Assembly: GCF_963678635.1 (NCBI RefSeq)
Contig: NC_087062.1
Coordinates: 20,757,789-20,821,788, forward strand
Length of the DNA stretch: 64,000 nt
Source of the DNA: Symsagittifera roscoffensis
Lineage: Eukaryota > Xenacoelomorpha > Acoela > Convolutidae
Reading direction: 5' to 3'
Notes under the pieces: generated by a model
What the model was told of the DNA's origin: nothing
What the model saw: only the letters and a program-made list of their open reading frames with translations
Database searches by the model: none
Position numbers and translations under genes: made by a program
Part shown: positions 21,726-35,290 of the stretch, piece after piece
Position numbering within the stretch: the stretch's first letter is position 1
How the letters are laid out: each line of letters starts with the position of its first letter

Positions 21726-23255
21726 GTTGGATACTATTTCCGCTCACTTAACAAATTCAACTTTCAATTGGAGCTCTTATTGGACTCTCCGACAGGAAAC
21801 GTGAAAAGGTGAGCAATGGATGAGTTTGAAAAAATGATAATGTCTATTAATCCAGTGTCCAGAAATTGTATTTAAGTATCAGTAAACGTTGTGAAGACGT
21901 TATGATTTTTTGCGTAATTCCTTTTCAGATGTGGTACATCAAGGAACTTTAAAAAAACTAAGATGAAGAGTTTAACTTATCTCGTGTAATAGATATAAGT
22001 AAGACAGGAATATAATAAATGTCCTGATTAAAAAATCTTAGAACCAACTTAAGTAAGATGATAGATTGAGAGAACAGAATGGCACCAACTTCAGTAGTGG
22101 TATGGCAGGTCGTCAACAACCTTGGTTTGCAGAATGAAACCATCTAAATACGAAAGATATGACGTAATGATATTCATAGAAATCTCACTATACCACATTT
22201 CCATTTCCCCCTCTAGAAGTTAGAGAGGAATAAAATGAGGACAAATATTTGAGACTCATATAGAAACTTCAACGAACTAGAGAAATGAATTTGAAATGAA
22301 AAAAAAAAGAACTAAGTTTTGAAAGATAGACTGGGTTTATGATGCTGAACGTTTCCGAGCTTTGATCTATTTTTCATTTCGTCTGAGAGGGTTCTCTGAA
22401 AAGGACTGAGGTAAGCGAGTGAATACTTTTCAACTTTTTCTCATTTCTGCCAGAATATTTCAATTTTTGTGATTTTTGTTAGGCGATCCCTCTGATACAG
22501 TTTCTAATTATCTTTTTCCTGATTCAAACCTACCCATCTCTTTCCCAAACCAAAAGGAACTCTTGATACTTCTAATGATTTTTTAATAGTAATAGCTTCC
22601 ACATCTTGACTCTTTACAAACGCTTTTTAGAGGCAAAAAATGTCTTCATACTAGCAAAACTTTTACTAATAATCTTTGTCGAAGAATATTATCAAGAACA
22701 TAAACTATTGAAAAACCATTAACAAAAAAGGAAAGATGAAAATGAAAATTGCAGCACCGACCCCGATAAAAGACTCGCCACCAACCAACTCACCCCAAAA
22801 TCCCCAGCAGATTTCCACAACAGGTCAATGAACTCAACCCCAATCACATACTCATATATCTTAAGTAGAAAATCCATTTACTTTTGAGAAAAACATGCAA
22901 CAATATCGGAACCATTGATACCAGCCCATTGACATGCTCCCCTAAGCGAATCACAGTACGAACGAACATGTAACATCTATCCATCATTACAGCAAGATGT
23001 AAACCGAAAACGTCAAAAGCAAAACCCAACTACCACCATTGACAAACAAATAATTCATCCACGACAACATAGAAACCTAACAACACCAAGAAATCAATTC
23101 AATATACCTTCATCACCCAGATCAACCTGCCTAGATCTTTCAAATAAAACAATCTAAAGTACTCATCCAATTGAAAGTTTAACATCAGATCAAAATACAC
23201 GAAAATCTCCATTCGATTTTTTAGGTTAAACACCTCAAACAGACTCCAAGATTGG

Positions 23256-24224
23256 ATGAACTATAAATTTATTCAAAGCGAACCAAAGCTTGTAAAAAAA
23301 TCATTTGAATATTCCCCAGATACAACCTTGTCATTACAAGAAACACTATCTTTTCCATCAACACCCTCGGCAACAGGTATAACACCATTAACTTATTTTC
23401 CAACAACTTTTCCAAATAAAAAGAACGATCGATATCAAGAACTGCAAAACAATAGTAAGCCTCTCCGCTTTGACTGCAATTCTTTTGTAGCACCACCAAC
23501 ATTTTTTGTACATCAACTTGATACTGGCCGCCTACATAATTGTGCATTGAAAAGACTACAAAATAAACACGATATTCATAAAGAAATTCACGAATATTAT
23601 CAACAAATTATTTCACGACAGAGTCCAGTTCTAAAGTTTGAAATAACTGTATTACTAAACAACTTAGTACATCACCCTTCACTGTTTTCTCAACCAGAGA
23701 TAACTGTTCAATCATTGCCCCCTCCATTTCTATGCAAAGAATTATTTTATAAACACGGCAGATACACCAAAAAGACAAGAGGCTATAAAAATTCTATAAT
23801 CCCTTTTCAGGACTATCATGACTTTGTATATTTTAACTTTTTATCGATCAATTCCTATTTCCTCTTAGTCCATCTTGAGCCCACAAAACATAATAATCCC
23901 CTAACGCGAACAAGACCCCAAGATCTCTTAACTCATTCTGGTTGCGAAGATCATCTACAAAAATTACTACACCAATACGCAACTAACCAGGTTACACAAT
24001 GCGATTTTGCACACCAAAAACAAGAATCAACAACTGTAATTGCAACAATTTTTTTAAAAGCCCGCGCTACAACTCTTACAGCTCATAAACTCACAGGAAA
24101 ATTTCTGAAAATAATGAGTTTTAATCTCAAGTCTCAAACGGAAACAGAAATAGACTCAATCATGAATTATACTATCAAAGCAACGATGAGAATTATGACC
24201 CAGACTACTGTAAAAATGAAATAA
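23256..24224 (+). pseudogene. 322-codon open frame, possibly N-terminal part of an envelope-type glycoprotein
   Basis: This is the longest open frame in the block and starts MNYKFIQSEPKL. It is rich in Thr, Pro, Gln and Leu. An early PLRFDCNSF and a Cys about 27 residues later recall the first disulfide region of BEL/Pao-env and chuvirus-like glycoproteins, but no signal peptide or transmembrane segment is visible at the start. It lies directly upstream of, and on the same strand as, the better-recognised glycoprotein remnant. If it belongs to it, the protein is interrupted by stops and frame changes. I am not sure of the function. Confidence 0.4.
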
Positions 24225-24479
24225 AACAGGTAAAGACTAAAAAAAAAAAGAAAACAATCAAAAATTTGTAAATTTTCATAGTTTTTCAGACTCAGGACAC
24301 CAAGCTCAACTTGAAAAACTTCAAGTCCATATACAGCTTGATAAAAACTTTCTTCATCACGGTGCACACAGAAAAACAACGAATTTCTTGCACGATAAGA
24401 ACTGGATAACTCATTAGGGAATAAATGATTCGTTAATCTGTAAAGCAAACACAAAATCTCAAGATATCAAGAAATGATG

Positions 24480-25600
24480 TTTTTAGGTTGAAAAATTTTA
24501 TTCAAAAAAGTACAATTAACATGTGACTTAAAAGATGACACCATATTCTATCACGCTTATCCTGTAAAATTGATCAAGTACTTTGCCATTCCACCACTCG
24601 CATACAGGCAACCATTGTTTGGTTCCCTGAAGACATATGCGCCACATTACAAGTTGCTAAAATCCAGGCAAGAAAGATGAAATTTCACAAAAGTATACTA
24701 TTCAATCCATTTCACTTAATCAATTAAAACCTGATAGAAAACTATCAAAGTCGAATTCATAAAAAAACATCGAAAGACTAGAAAGCAATTTAACACGTTT
24801 TAATATATACCCTAAAACAAAGCTAGCATGTAAATATCCAAAACCACTTTTTGGCAAAAATTATTCAAATAATCTTTGAATATGATGAAGATTTTGACAT
24901 GAAAACAGGAAAAATCATAATTCCTCTTTCGCTTCCGAATCACAGCAGAGAGGATGATCATTTTTATGCGAGTCACCTTGTATAAAAACAGTGGAAACAC
25001 AGGAGGAAAACTTCCACCAGAAAACCGTGACAGTACACGTTTAGATGAACTTTTAGCAAATAGTAACAAACATTTCGGTGCAAGTCACTATGACATTCAT
25101 CTTGATGTGAAACTTGACTGCACTATCACTAGAGTTTTTCAAGAAATGTCACTATCTGAACTCGAAACACTAAATCACTTATGTGAACTAGAACGAAAAC
25201 AAATATAACAATCTCTAGAATTAGCCGTATTAAAAATGCCCTATGCAGGATGCCTACTTTCAGGTAATTACTCAATGTTTATTGAAAACGAAGGAATTAT
25301 TCTTTGGTATTATACATGCACTTAAAATTTCTCACTATATGTCCTTGAAGATAAAAGATGCTACCAAAGAATACCAATACTCTACAAAAATAAAGTACTT
25401 TTCCTAGACACCCCATCACGAAGAACATTTTTGGGGTACAGCTGTTCAATCGGGATCCAAATATAGCCACAATGAAGTAAAGCTTAATCAAAACAAAAAT
25501 AAAAATTATCTTCTTACATCACACCCTTCTCACTACTTAAAGGAATTTATAACACATGCGCGATACGCACACAAGTCAAAAGAAGCCAGCGTAGCACCAA
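24480..25600 (+). pseudogene. envelope-type glycoprotein remnant (BEL/Pao env / chuvirus-like), broken
   Basis: Class III fusion-type glycoproteins of chuvirus origin mediate virus entry and were captured by many invertebrate BEL/Pao elements. Here the + strand keeps a fragment at 24954-25208 (LSELETLNHLCELERKQ), an in-frame stop at 25206, then a further fragment with a short Gly-Asn motif, an aromatic stretch ending in Cys, and a CYQRIPILYKN motif followed by a FLDTPSRR-like motif. The order and spacing of these are typical of the family. Several stops and at least two frame changes interrupt the gene, so it cannot make a full protein. It is an old genomic copy. Confidence 0.6.
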
Positions 25601-25825
25601 TATAGTTGGCAAGATTTTCTGGCTCCAGAACAATAATAAGCAACAAAGCCCCATATCACAAACAGCTTTTCAAACACGTAACACTGGTGAAACATATGAA
25701 AAAATCATAGAGCAACCACACATAATAAGTTTTCGTTGATGATCATCTCATAATGATCATCTTTTTAGCCCATGATGAGCCGACAGATTGGATCCCTCAA
25801 TTGTTCTCTTTCCTATGCCTCCTCC

Positions 25826-27380
25826 TACCGACAAGACTCTCTTTTATCCATATCAGACTTCACTTCTTCCCCCTATCCGTTTTAAGCCCCAGTTTTTCAT
25901 CTAAACCACCACACATGGATTCCTACGACTAAACCCAAACAGTTTTTAACAACACTTTCAACTTAAATAAGCCTGCAATTGACACACCCGATGATTTTTC
26001 CTACCCTAATTTTTTGTAACCACCTTTCCAACCAATAATTTTGTCCGCCCCTATCGTAAATACCACTTCAATTTTTTCCTACACTGGCGCTACTCCCATT
26101 GTCTCTTTCCTTTCAAGAGATGCACCCGATGTCCCTAGACCAATAACTGATGACCAGCTTGAATTTGATCTAGACAATCTCATTAGACAACCAACAGCAA
26201 GTCCATATTACAAATAGCCATTAACAATTCACCAATTGACTCACTCCACTACAATTTTCGAGTTATCTACATCATCTACCCGAAAAGCCTCCACCCGCGC
26301 ACAGCGTGTCCCTTTGAAAAGAAAAAATCCATCAAAATACTCCATTTCCTAATCAACCGCCCAAAAGTTCTTCAAAATAATCACCCAGTCGCACTAAAAC
26401 ACCATCATTTTTAGTTGAAAGACTCCCCCTTCTCTCCCCTAGGACACCTATAATATCACAGAAAACCAAGCTCAACGAGCCCAATATATCGTCGATTTTT
26501 CCCTTATCCGCACCCTTTCTTGGATCTCCTATTAAAACTTTACTAAACTACTCCAATTTCCCTTACGAAAATTAGCAGACGACAAACGTTGTGACACCAT
26601 TATCCACCACGGTACCACTGCACGACACTTGACTTGAATGAATTCACTAACATTGGCTTATCACAAAAGCTTAATCATTTAATTGCACGAAAATCAAACC
26701 AATTTTCATTAACTCACTATGATCACACATTCATCCGATATATGGAGGGCTCACCAACTAATACTGACTCACAGCGAACTCAAAATTAACAGAGAAAGTT
26801 TTCAAAGAGTCGGACTACATCTTCAACCTCAACAGCACTGATAAAAAGTTTGATCATGTAATCGACCACGCACTCCATAACACAAAAGCTTAAGAATCGT
26901 ACTTTAGTAAGTTTGCTCACTTTCAGCTACCATTTTTTTCTTAAAACTGGATAACGTGATAATAAATGTTCCCACGAAATCATGCTTAAAATTAAACTTT
27001 TTCATATTCATACCTAATACAGTTTTATTCAAAGCCACTTCCTTCACAGTTCAAAATCTCGCAATCGACATCACCGCTACTTGTTTATCAAATCTTAATA
27101 CACATCACCATACTTCCTTAACTTCACTTATTGCATAAAAACAACTAACCTTCACAGCATCTTCCGCAACTATGATCCTAAGAGACGAATGCATTTTTTT
27201 CACTTATAATTTCTTACTTGAAGATTTCGCCCCATTATTATCCCGCATGAATGTACTCAACCAGTTGAAATTGCCTTTTCAGAAAACATTCACAATTTTA
27301 AGTTTAATCATAAATTATATAATCTAATGGCTAGCTAAATAAGTTAACATCATCCGCCACTCGAAACTTATCCCTTCTTT
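25826..27380 (+). repeat. coding-like direct repeat, copy A
   Basis: It begins at TACCGACAAGACTCTC and recurs at 30658. It is C/A-rich on the + strand and contains broken readings such as the Ser/Pro-rich segment best seen in copy B, then a stretch with ITAQRVP-like and IDHAL-type pieces. I do not recognise the protein. It lies just after the glycoprotein remnant. Confidence 0.55.
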
Positions 27381-28900
27381 TACGCACTAAAAATTTAATC
27401 CGAATGCTAGCCAAGCTTTTAGTTTACACGCCCAAAATAAAAAATATTGTCACCAATGGATCTTTTTGGAACCCGACCCTGAGTGAGTATAAATTTATAG
27501 CCATCACTATTTAATTATCGGAACATCACTCACATAGTGAACACGTGTATTTCAGCTTTTTTTAAGATTTCACCAGTATTTTCTCTGAAAAGATAAAATT
27601 AAAAACAACCAACAATAAGTAGCAAACTGATAAGTAGCAATAAGCACTAAATTAATAAAAATTAGTAATAAATTAATTACACTAGCCTTTTATGTGTGCT
27701 CATTTTTGTAAATTTTGATTATATTGCTTAGCTCGCCCATACGTAAATTGCCACTGAAGAATTGTTATAGAAGTGACTTTCAAGTTTGGCAAACTAAGTG
27801 ATAACAACTCTAATTTCCTTTCACGTGTTTTAAAACGTTCCTTCATCTCGGTTGGAAGGAACTTAAACTAAGCTTAATCTGATCAATGCAACTTACTGAT
27901 GCCACTAAAGCAACCGCAGGTACAGGAAAGTATCACGGTACCCAAACTAGATTACCACCAGATTAAAACTGGATAAACTAATCTTTTGAACCCAGGTTTT
28001 AGGTTTTATTAAGACCACGTAGAACGTAACAACAATAAAAGAACAACATAAAGCAAAAACAAACAGTTTTTGAAAAAGACACAACCAAAGAACAAAAGAG
28101 CAAGAGAAAACATCTGATAAAAAGAACGAAAAAAAAGAACGAAAAGACACTCTTTTCAAAGACACGGTAAAATTATACTCCAGCAACTGGCCCAAACCAC
28201 CAGTTAAGGACGTCCTGAGAATGCTCTATAACCGGCCTCACCACCCGCCTTAAACCACGCTTACGACACGCACTCCTAATTTTGACGAGAGTAGCTCTAG
28301 GGTGAGCAACTCTTTCAAATAACCGAAACTAAATAAAACGCTTCAATTAAACAACTAATAGAAATCATAACTAATAGAAAAAGGAGATAAAACTCGACAA
28401 AAATCCGACTCTGTAATGGCAAATCTTCTAATTTTGCCTGCCGCAGTCACAACCCTCACAAGATACAAATTACTGAGCCAGTATAGCAGCAAAGGTACCG
28501 ATTGAACAAGAATAATGGCCAACTCGATGTTGAACTCAGACATACGAATTGTAGTCACTTGGCGCTTCACTCAGAGAAGTCAAATACTATCTCACTATTC
28601 GACGATTAGTTGGTAATGCACGTAGCCTGACTCTGCTTAACAAAATTGACTTGTCACTGTATCAATCTGCAACCTTGACACGATCACTCGACTCACCTAC
28701 GATGCACGCAATCTATACCCTCTTCACGAGCAATGGTTTCCCTTCTTTCTCTGCAACACGACTATTCCTCAACGCGAGCAACTGTTTATCTTCTCCCTTT
28801 CTTCCTTTTAAGAGTCCATTCGAAAAATAACTTTCTCCATCCATACTTCACAAGAAAAAAAATAAATATTTAAAAACGCTTTAAACCCCAGCTGGGTGAA

Positions 28901-30657
28901 ACCAGTTTAAAACAAGTATTCGTTATAACCAATTTTATTATTGATGAATTATCTCTGTAACACACTTAGAACTAACCAATCAAGATACATGACTAAAACT
29001 TAGAATAAAATGTAAGGCTGAAACAATTTATAGTTTCAGCCAGAGAAGAATAAATTAAACTTTGCAAACAATTGCTCTTCCTAAATTCTACTTCTTGATT
29101 CTGAACTTCGCAACAATACCAGTATACACTAGATCTAGTCAGACTAGGAGATATAAGAATAAGATTAGATTGGTATTACACTAAGAAGTTGCGCGAACCT
29201 ATCCGGCCGAAAATAAGATAGCGTGACCTACAGACGGTGTTCCTTGTCCGAAATTACTCTATGAGAAAGTCACCCCGGACTTGAACTCATTTTGCATATG
29301 TTCAAATACTAATTTTACCCGATAGCTTGCTTCAATTCGATTTGGAGTAAGGTCTGCTCAGGATGTTAAGATGGTTAAATTTTTTCCATCTGAACACTTT
29401 TGATATCCTTAGCTGCGACGGATTTAGGCTAAGGATATCAATAATATTCAGATTGAAGAAAAGTTTTGCAACACGTTTAGTTAATAAATCGTCATTTTCA
29501 GTTGAAAACAAACACACAGAGCACAAAATATTTTATCTGTTTCTTCAAAAGTCAGGATTTATCAGCCAAGAAAGTACAAATAGTTAACAATAGTCTTTAC
29601 CAGCAAAGAGTTTGCGCCAACCGAGTTACTTTTTATTGATATTCTAGTACGGAGGGAATTTCAGATATAACGCTGAAACCATATAAACTCTTTTGGTTGG
29701 AGAAATATTGGCAAAGAGGTGAAGCGGAGAGTAAATTATTAGACTACTTATAATTTACTGGTTGTCTTACAAAAAAACCGTAAGACCTGAATAGAAAAAA
29801 TGTACTCCATCAATTAACAGTTGAAGCTCAAGTTGTCTAATTTGATAGAAATTGATCTAATTATCAATTTAGCCAAACTTGAGATTATATACATTTGGAA
29901 ATTCAAATTGATTTACTTTTTTGGGATAGCTGGGATTACAAAATTGTTTTGTTCACTTAAAATTATCCTAATCAAGCTTAATCCCAACTTAAAATTAATT
30001 AACTTAATCCCAACTTAATCAAGTTCACTTCAAAATAATCAAGCCATAAACATAATCAAGAAATCAAAAAATTTTTCAATATCAAAAATTATTCAGGCAA
30101 ACAGCTTTAATTACAAATCATATCAATAGCAAGAAAATATTTCTTATGCCAAAACTCTTGGAGGAAAACTCATTTAAAAGGTTCAATTTTGTTGGAGTGA
30201 TAACACCAAAATGCTAGCTATTTTCTCGCAATCATGTATGTCTGAAAAGATAAATTGGTAACTTGCACGACTCAACTGGTGGGTTTGAATCTAATATAAA
30301 CTCATAAAAAAAGCTCAATCCAAACAAGATGTTCTCATTTTTTGTGCGGAAACAAAACGCCAAACTCATAATACACGACAACGAATTATAATCCAAATAT
30401 TTTTCTCTTTATTCCATGTATTGAGGAAGATACGTGTTTTAATTTTTAAAAAAATCATAATGCAACAGGTTTTGGCATGACAAGAAAACTCCAAACTAAA
30501 ACATTTTTGACTGAAAAAGAACCAAAGAGAGTCAATAACAAAGCCAAAATTGTCGTAACTACCAATAAATTTATTTGTTACGGCACTTCTTAATCAGAAA
30601 TTGCCATAAGGAGAAACTGATCAAAACAATCCACACAAAAAAGTAAAATTACAATCC
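28901..30657. other. AT-rich intergenic stretch
   Basis: No gene recognised. It holds an imperfect hairpin at 29361-29480 centred on perfect 13-nt arms (TTGATATCCTTAG / CTAAGGATATCAA), and a cluster of CTTAATCCCAACTT-type short repeats at 29940-30020. Confidence 0.4.
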
Positions 30658-32380
30658 TTACCGACACGACTCTCTTATATCCTTCTCAGACCTCGTCTCT
30701 TTCCCTTGTCCGTTTTAAGCCCCAGTTTTTCATCTAAATCACTACACGTGGATTCTGACGACTCAACCCAAACATTTTTTAGCAACAACTTCCAATTAAA
30801 TAGCCCCGCACTTGACACACCCGATGGAATTTCAGATTCCGAGCCAAGTCTCAATAATTTTTTGCAACCACTTTTCCAACCAAAAACTCCCTCCACCCCT
30901 ATGGTAAAAACCACTGCAAATTTTTCCTACACTGAAGCTACACCCATTCTCTCTCCCTTCCAAGGAATGCACCCGATGTCCCTCGCCCAATAACTGACCA
31001 CCAGCTTGAGCATGATCTAAACAATCTCATAACTAACCAACAGCAAGTCCATAACACAACTAGCCATTAACAATTCGCCAATTGACTCACTCCACTACAA
31101 ATTTTGAGTCATCTACATCATCTACCCGAAATGCCCCCACCCGCGCGCAGCGTGTCCTTATGAAGCGAAAAAAACCATCAACACACCCCATTTTTCGAAC
31201 AGCCGCCCAAAATCAAACCAAGTTCTTCAAAATAATCACCCTGTCACACTAAAACACCCTTTATAGTTAAAAGTCTCCATTTCCTCCCCCAGTACACGTA
31301 TATTATCAGAGAAAACCGAGCACAACGAGCCCAATAGATCGACGAACTTTTCTTGGATCTTCTATTGAAACTTCACTAACCCACTCAAATTTCCCTGATA
31401 AAAGACAGCAGACGACGACGAACTTTGTGACACCATCATCCACCACGTTAACACTGCACTATACTTGAATAAATTCCCTAACAATGGCTTATCACAAACG
31501 CTTAATTGTTTATTTGCACGAAAACCAAACGAAATTTCATTAACTTACTATGATCACACAGTCATCCGATATATAGAGGACTCACCGTATAATACTGACT
31601 TACAGTGAATTCAAAATTAACAGAGAGAGTTGTCATAGAAATGGACTACATCTTCGACCTCAACAGCACTGATTAAAATTTTGATCATGTAATCGACCAC
31701 GCATTCCAAAGAACAAAAGCTTTAGAACCGTACTTTAGTAAGTTTGATCACTTTCAGCTACCATTTATTTTTCTTATACCTGAAGAATTTGATATTAATG
31801 GTTCCCACAAAATCATTCTTAAAAACAAACTCACTCATACTCATACATAATACAGGTTTATTAAAGGCCACTTCCTTCACAGTTCAAAATCTCGCAACCG
31901 ACATCGCCACTACTTGTTTATCAACTTTTAATACACATCAACATACTTCCTTAAGTTCACTTATTGCAGAAAAACAAGTAATCTTCACGGCATCTTCCGC
32001 AACTATGATCATGTTAGACAGTTGTATATATTTTGCCCCCTCACTAATAACTTCCCACTTGAAGATTTCGCCCCATTTTTATCCCGTATGAATATATCCA
32101 ACCGGTTGAAATTGCCCTTTAGGAAAACATCCACAAATTTAAGTTTAATCATGAATTAAAAAATTTAATCCAAAATTCTAACCACGATTTTTCCGCAATA
32201 TCTGAAGAAGTTAACATCATCCGCTCACTCGAACTACTTTCCTTCTTTTACGCAAATTTACGAAGTCAAGGCTTGTAAAATTAAAATATGCAGAGGTATT
32301 TGAAAACACTGAAAGCAACTACATTACAATTGCCTTCAAAAACAAAAATTTCACAATATGGCTTTTTAGCTGACAAATTT
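30658..32380 (+). repeat. coding-like direct repeat, copy B
   Basis: Begins TACCGACACGACTCTC and follows copy A for about 1.5 kb with many substitutions and indels. The reading at 30706-30993 encodes a disordered Ser/Pro/Thr-rich stretch (SVLSPSFSSKSLHVDSDDST and GISDSEPSLNNFLQPLF) that is interrupted in copy A. The far end contains AAATATGCAGAGGTATTTG, absent from copy A. It could be a disordered Gag- or phosphoprotein-like relic; unknown. Confidence 0.55.
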
Positions 32381-32383
32381 CCC

Positions 32384-33350
32384 TGACGAAAGACAGCAGA
32401 CGACGACGAACTTTGTGACATCCTTATCCACCACGGTACCACTGCACTACACTTGACTTGAATGTATTCACTAACATTGGCTTATCACAAAAGCTTAATC
32501 ATTTAATTGCACGAAAATCAAGCCAATTTTCATTAACTCACTATGATCACACAGTCATCCGATATATGGAGGGCTCAACAATTAATACTGACACACAGCG
32601 AACTCAAAATTAACAGAGAAAGTTGTCATAGAGTCGGACTACATCTTCAACCTCAACGCACTGATAAAAAGTTTGATCATGTAATCGACCACGCACTCCA
32701 TAACACAAAAGCTTAAGAATCGTACTTTAGTAAGTTTGATCACTTTCAGCTACCATTTTTTTCTTATACCTGGAGAACGTGATAATAAATTTTCCCACGA
32801 AATCATGCTTAAATTAAACTCTTTGATATTCATACCTAATACAGTTTTATTCAAAGCCACTTACTTCACATTTCAAAATCTCGCAACCGACATCGCCACT
32901 ACCTGTTTATCAACTTTCAATACACATCAACATACTTCCCTTATTGCATAAAAACAACTAACCTTCACAGCATCTTCCGCAACTATGATCCTAAGAGACA
33001 AATGCATTTTTTTTCACTTATAAATTCTTACTTGAAGATTTCGCCACATTATTATCCCGTATGAACATATCCAACCAGTTGAAATTGCCCTTTAAGAAAA
33101 CATCCACAAATTTAAGTCTAATCATGATTTAAAAAATCCAATCCAAAACTCTAACACGATTTTTCCGCAATATCTGAAGAAGTTAACATCATCCGCTCGC
33201 TCGAACTACTTCCCTTCTTTTACGCAAACTTACGAAGTCAAAGCTTGTAAAATTAAAATATGCAGAGGTATTTGAAAACACTGAAAGCAACTACATTACA
33301 ATGGCCTTCAAAAACAAAAATTTTACAATATGGCTTTTTAGCTGACAAAA
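32384..33350 (+). repeat. coding-like direct repeat, partial tandem copy C
   Basis: A tandem duplicate of the right ~970 bp of copy B. TTCCCTGAYRAAAGACAGCA occurs at 31392 and again at 32388, and both copies end in CAATATGGCTTTTTAGCTGA. Some positions agree better with copy A (GGTACCACTGCAC), suggesting exchange between copies. Confidence 0.6.
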
Positions 33351-33352
33351 CA

Positions 33353-33660
33353 TAATCAGACAAACTATGGACCGACATTTTTTTTAAAAAAGAACAATTC
33401 AATTTTGAAACCAAAAAAAACACTTCCTGGTCAGGTACAAACACACGACTTTTGTCGTCCCAGGCGTTTTCTTCACCTCTAATCTAAGTGCCGGACACGC
33501 ATAGAAGTTTGAATTCCTTAGTAACCGAGGTGGTTCAAGTGATTCTGCTAAACAAGATGTTAGCCCTAAACAAGATATTAAACAAGATGAAAAACCATCG
33601 CCATTTAAAAATTCGAGTTTTAAACTACGCAACATAAATTGGCTTAGCAGATAGAAGACA
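33353..33660 (-). mobile_element. SINE family S2, degraded copy
   Basis: Shares its order of blocks with 35935-36245 and 60560-60860: GACAAA...GCCGAC, a Phe/Lys-coding A-rich patch, a tRNA-like head on the - strand, then CGCATAGAAGTTTGAATTC. The tRNA head is worn (B-box GTGTTTGTACC). Confidence 0.45.
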
Positions 33661-33969
33661 AATCGAACCCCTTTAAAAGAAAAAACTAGTGTTGGTAAAC
33701 AACAAACTACAGAAGAACTTTCAATTACAGTTAAAACTAGGTGCCTAGCTAAAACTGGAGTTGCCTGTTTGATATTTTTTGAAATATGATTTACTGATTA
33801 GGGATGAAATGTGTTGTTTTCAAAAACCCAAAACTAAAGAAGTGATAGCCACCAGGTGTAGGGGAGATGAGATACCTATCACACGTTCTAAAAAATAAAG
33901 TCAAATTGAAATTGACAGAATAGGGGACTTTTTATGCAGCCTGATTTGTTATTGAAGCTATGACTTGGA

Positions 33970-34960
33970 AGCCACTTTTACGGAGAAGATTCCCATAGTC
34001 TCTTTTTTTGATTCAAATCTCTGATTTTTCAGGGTAGTTTTCGAGAGAGAAATTTTTTCAAAAAAAGTTTGGAAAACGCCGAAAATTTTAAAAGCCGACG
34101 TTTCGACTGACATAACATGTTTTTTTTTACAAAAATCATTGAATCAAAGTTCCTGCCGGACAAAATTTCACAACCAGTTTGTTCGATTTCATCCTTAATT
34201 TCATATCTGGTAGGATGTTTTTTAAGAAGTCAAAAAAAAAATTCCAAAAACGGTCTCAAAAATGATCAAATTTAATTTTTCCGAAAGTTACAGCTTTTTT
34301 TAACACCAAAAAGGGCGTATGCTGCAAAAAAACTCTGTTAATCTGAGAATAAGCTGTGTAGTTTTTGAGAATAGTCGAACTTTCCAAAAAACCTTTAAAA
34401 GTTCAAAAACTTTTCTCAGAGCCATAACACTGTTTGTGATAAGAAAAACATTTAAGTGGAAGTCCGTTCTTGCAGAGAAGCTTCATATATCTTTTGTTTA
34501 TCAATTGTACCCAAAATCTGAGGTTAAAAACTGTTTTATATGAGGTCCGTAATTTTTTATAAATTAAATTGGCCGTAACCACACATGCAGGGGAATTTCT
34601 CACAACCTGTTTTTTTTTATTGAGCCCCCAAAACCTGATTTGGGACAAAGTTTTTGAGACAAAGCATAAATCTTAAAAAACGGTCAAAAAATTTTTATTT
34701 GATAATTTTAAGTGCCATAATTTCAAGAGTAAAAAAATGTTTGGGCAATGCTGCTTATGCACATACACGTGTTTTTAATCGAAGTCAAAGTTTTAGGTTT
34801 TGTTGGGTAAATTTTGAGAAATTAAAAGGTCAAAAAACGGGTCAAAAATCTTTTTTGAAGGCTGTAGAAAATAGGGTAAGGTTGAAAAAGACCAGACAAA
34901 AAATTGATTTTTTAATTGGAACCATTTTTTTGAAAGACTCGAAAGATTTGTATAAAAAGA
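33970..34960. repeat. ~150-bp tandem family, diverged array
   Basis: Reiterated blocks with TTTTCGAGA, AAAAACGGTCAAAAA, a GCCATAA-type core and CTCACAACC occur roughly every 120-170 bp (cores near 34280, 34418, 34540, 34710 and 34857). The same consensus forms the array at 59400-60250. Confidence 0.55.
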
Positions 34961-35059
34961 ACTGATCAAATTAAACAAAAAAAATCCAAGATTTCAAAAA
35001 ACAAATGATTGAAAAGAGTTCCAGAAGATATAATTTGCTTTCCGAATTGCTTAAGTACC

Positions 35060-35290
35060 GAATTCAAAACCTCGGCCTCAAGATTTGGAGTCTCACTCTC
35101 TGTCTTAGGACGCTTAGTTATCAATAAACACTAGACATAAATAAAGCGTAGGACAAATTTCCAATTCTAGAGATTGTGATTTGAGCGAAAAAAGCCACCA
35201 AATGCGCTCTCTTATTTGCAAGTTAGGTTGAACACAAATCACAGTCGTACTAATGCTAATAATAGCTCGCAAGTGTAAAGAAATTGAGCT
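35060..35290 (-). mobile_element. tRNA-Ser/Leu-like SINE (family S1)
   Basis: The - strand tRNA-like head (about 35060-35115, GAGACTCCAAATCTTGAGGC with a degenerate B-box) is followed on the + strand side by CACTAGACATAAATAAAGCG, shared with the copies at 51360, 54107 and 55640. It also has the distal GTACTAATGC block. Confidence 0.5.

Larger units (their letters stand above)
22700..28900 (+). other. G-poor, decayed retroelement/viral-type block
   Basis: From about 22.7 kb the + strand becomes rich in A and C and visibly poor in G, unlike both flanks. All coding-like remnants in the block read on the + strand (23256-24224, 24480-24690, 24950-25450). The skew and the one-sided coding suggest one or more inserted elements. 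I found no reverse transcriptase, integrase or polymerase motif, and could not define LTRs. The stretch 27.4-28.9 kb has nothing recognisable. Confidence 0.45.

Noticed and set aside
25826-32380. Copies A and B as the two LTRs of one retrotransposon
   Set aside because: No TG...CA ends, primer-binding site, target duplication or internal pol genes between them, and copy B contains a coding-like Ser/Pro-rich frame.
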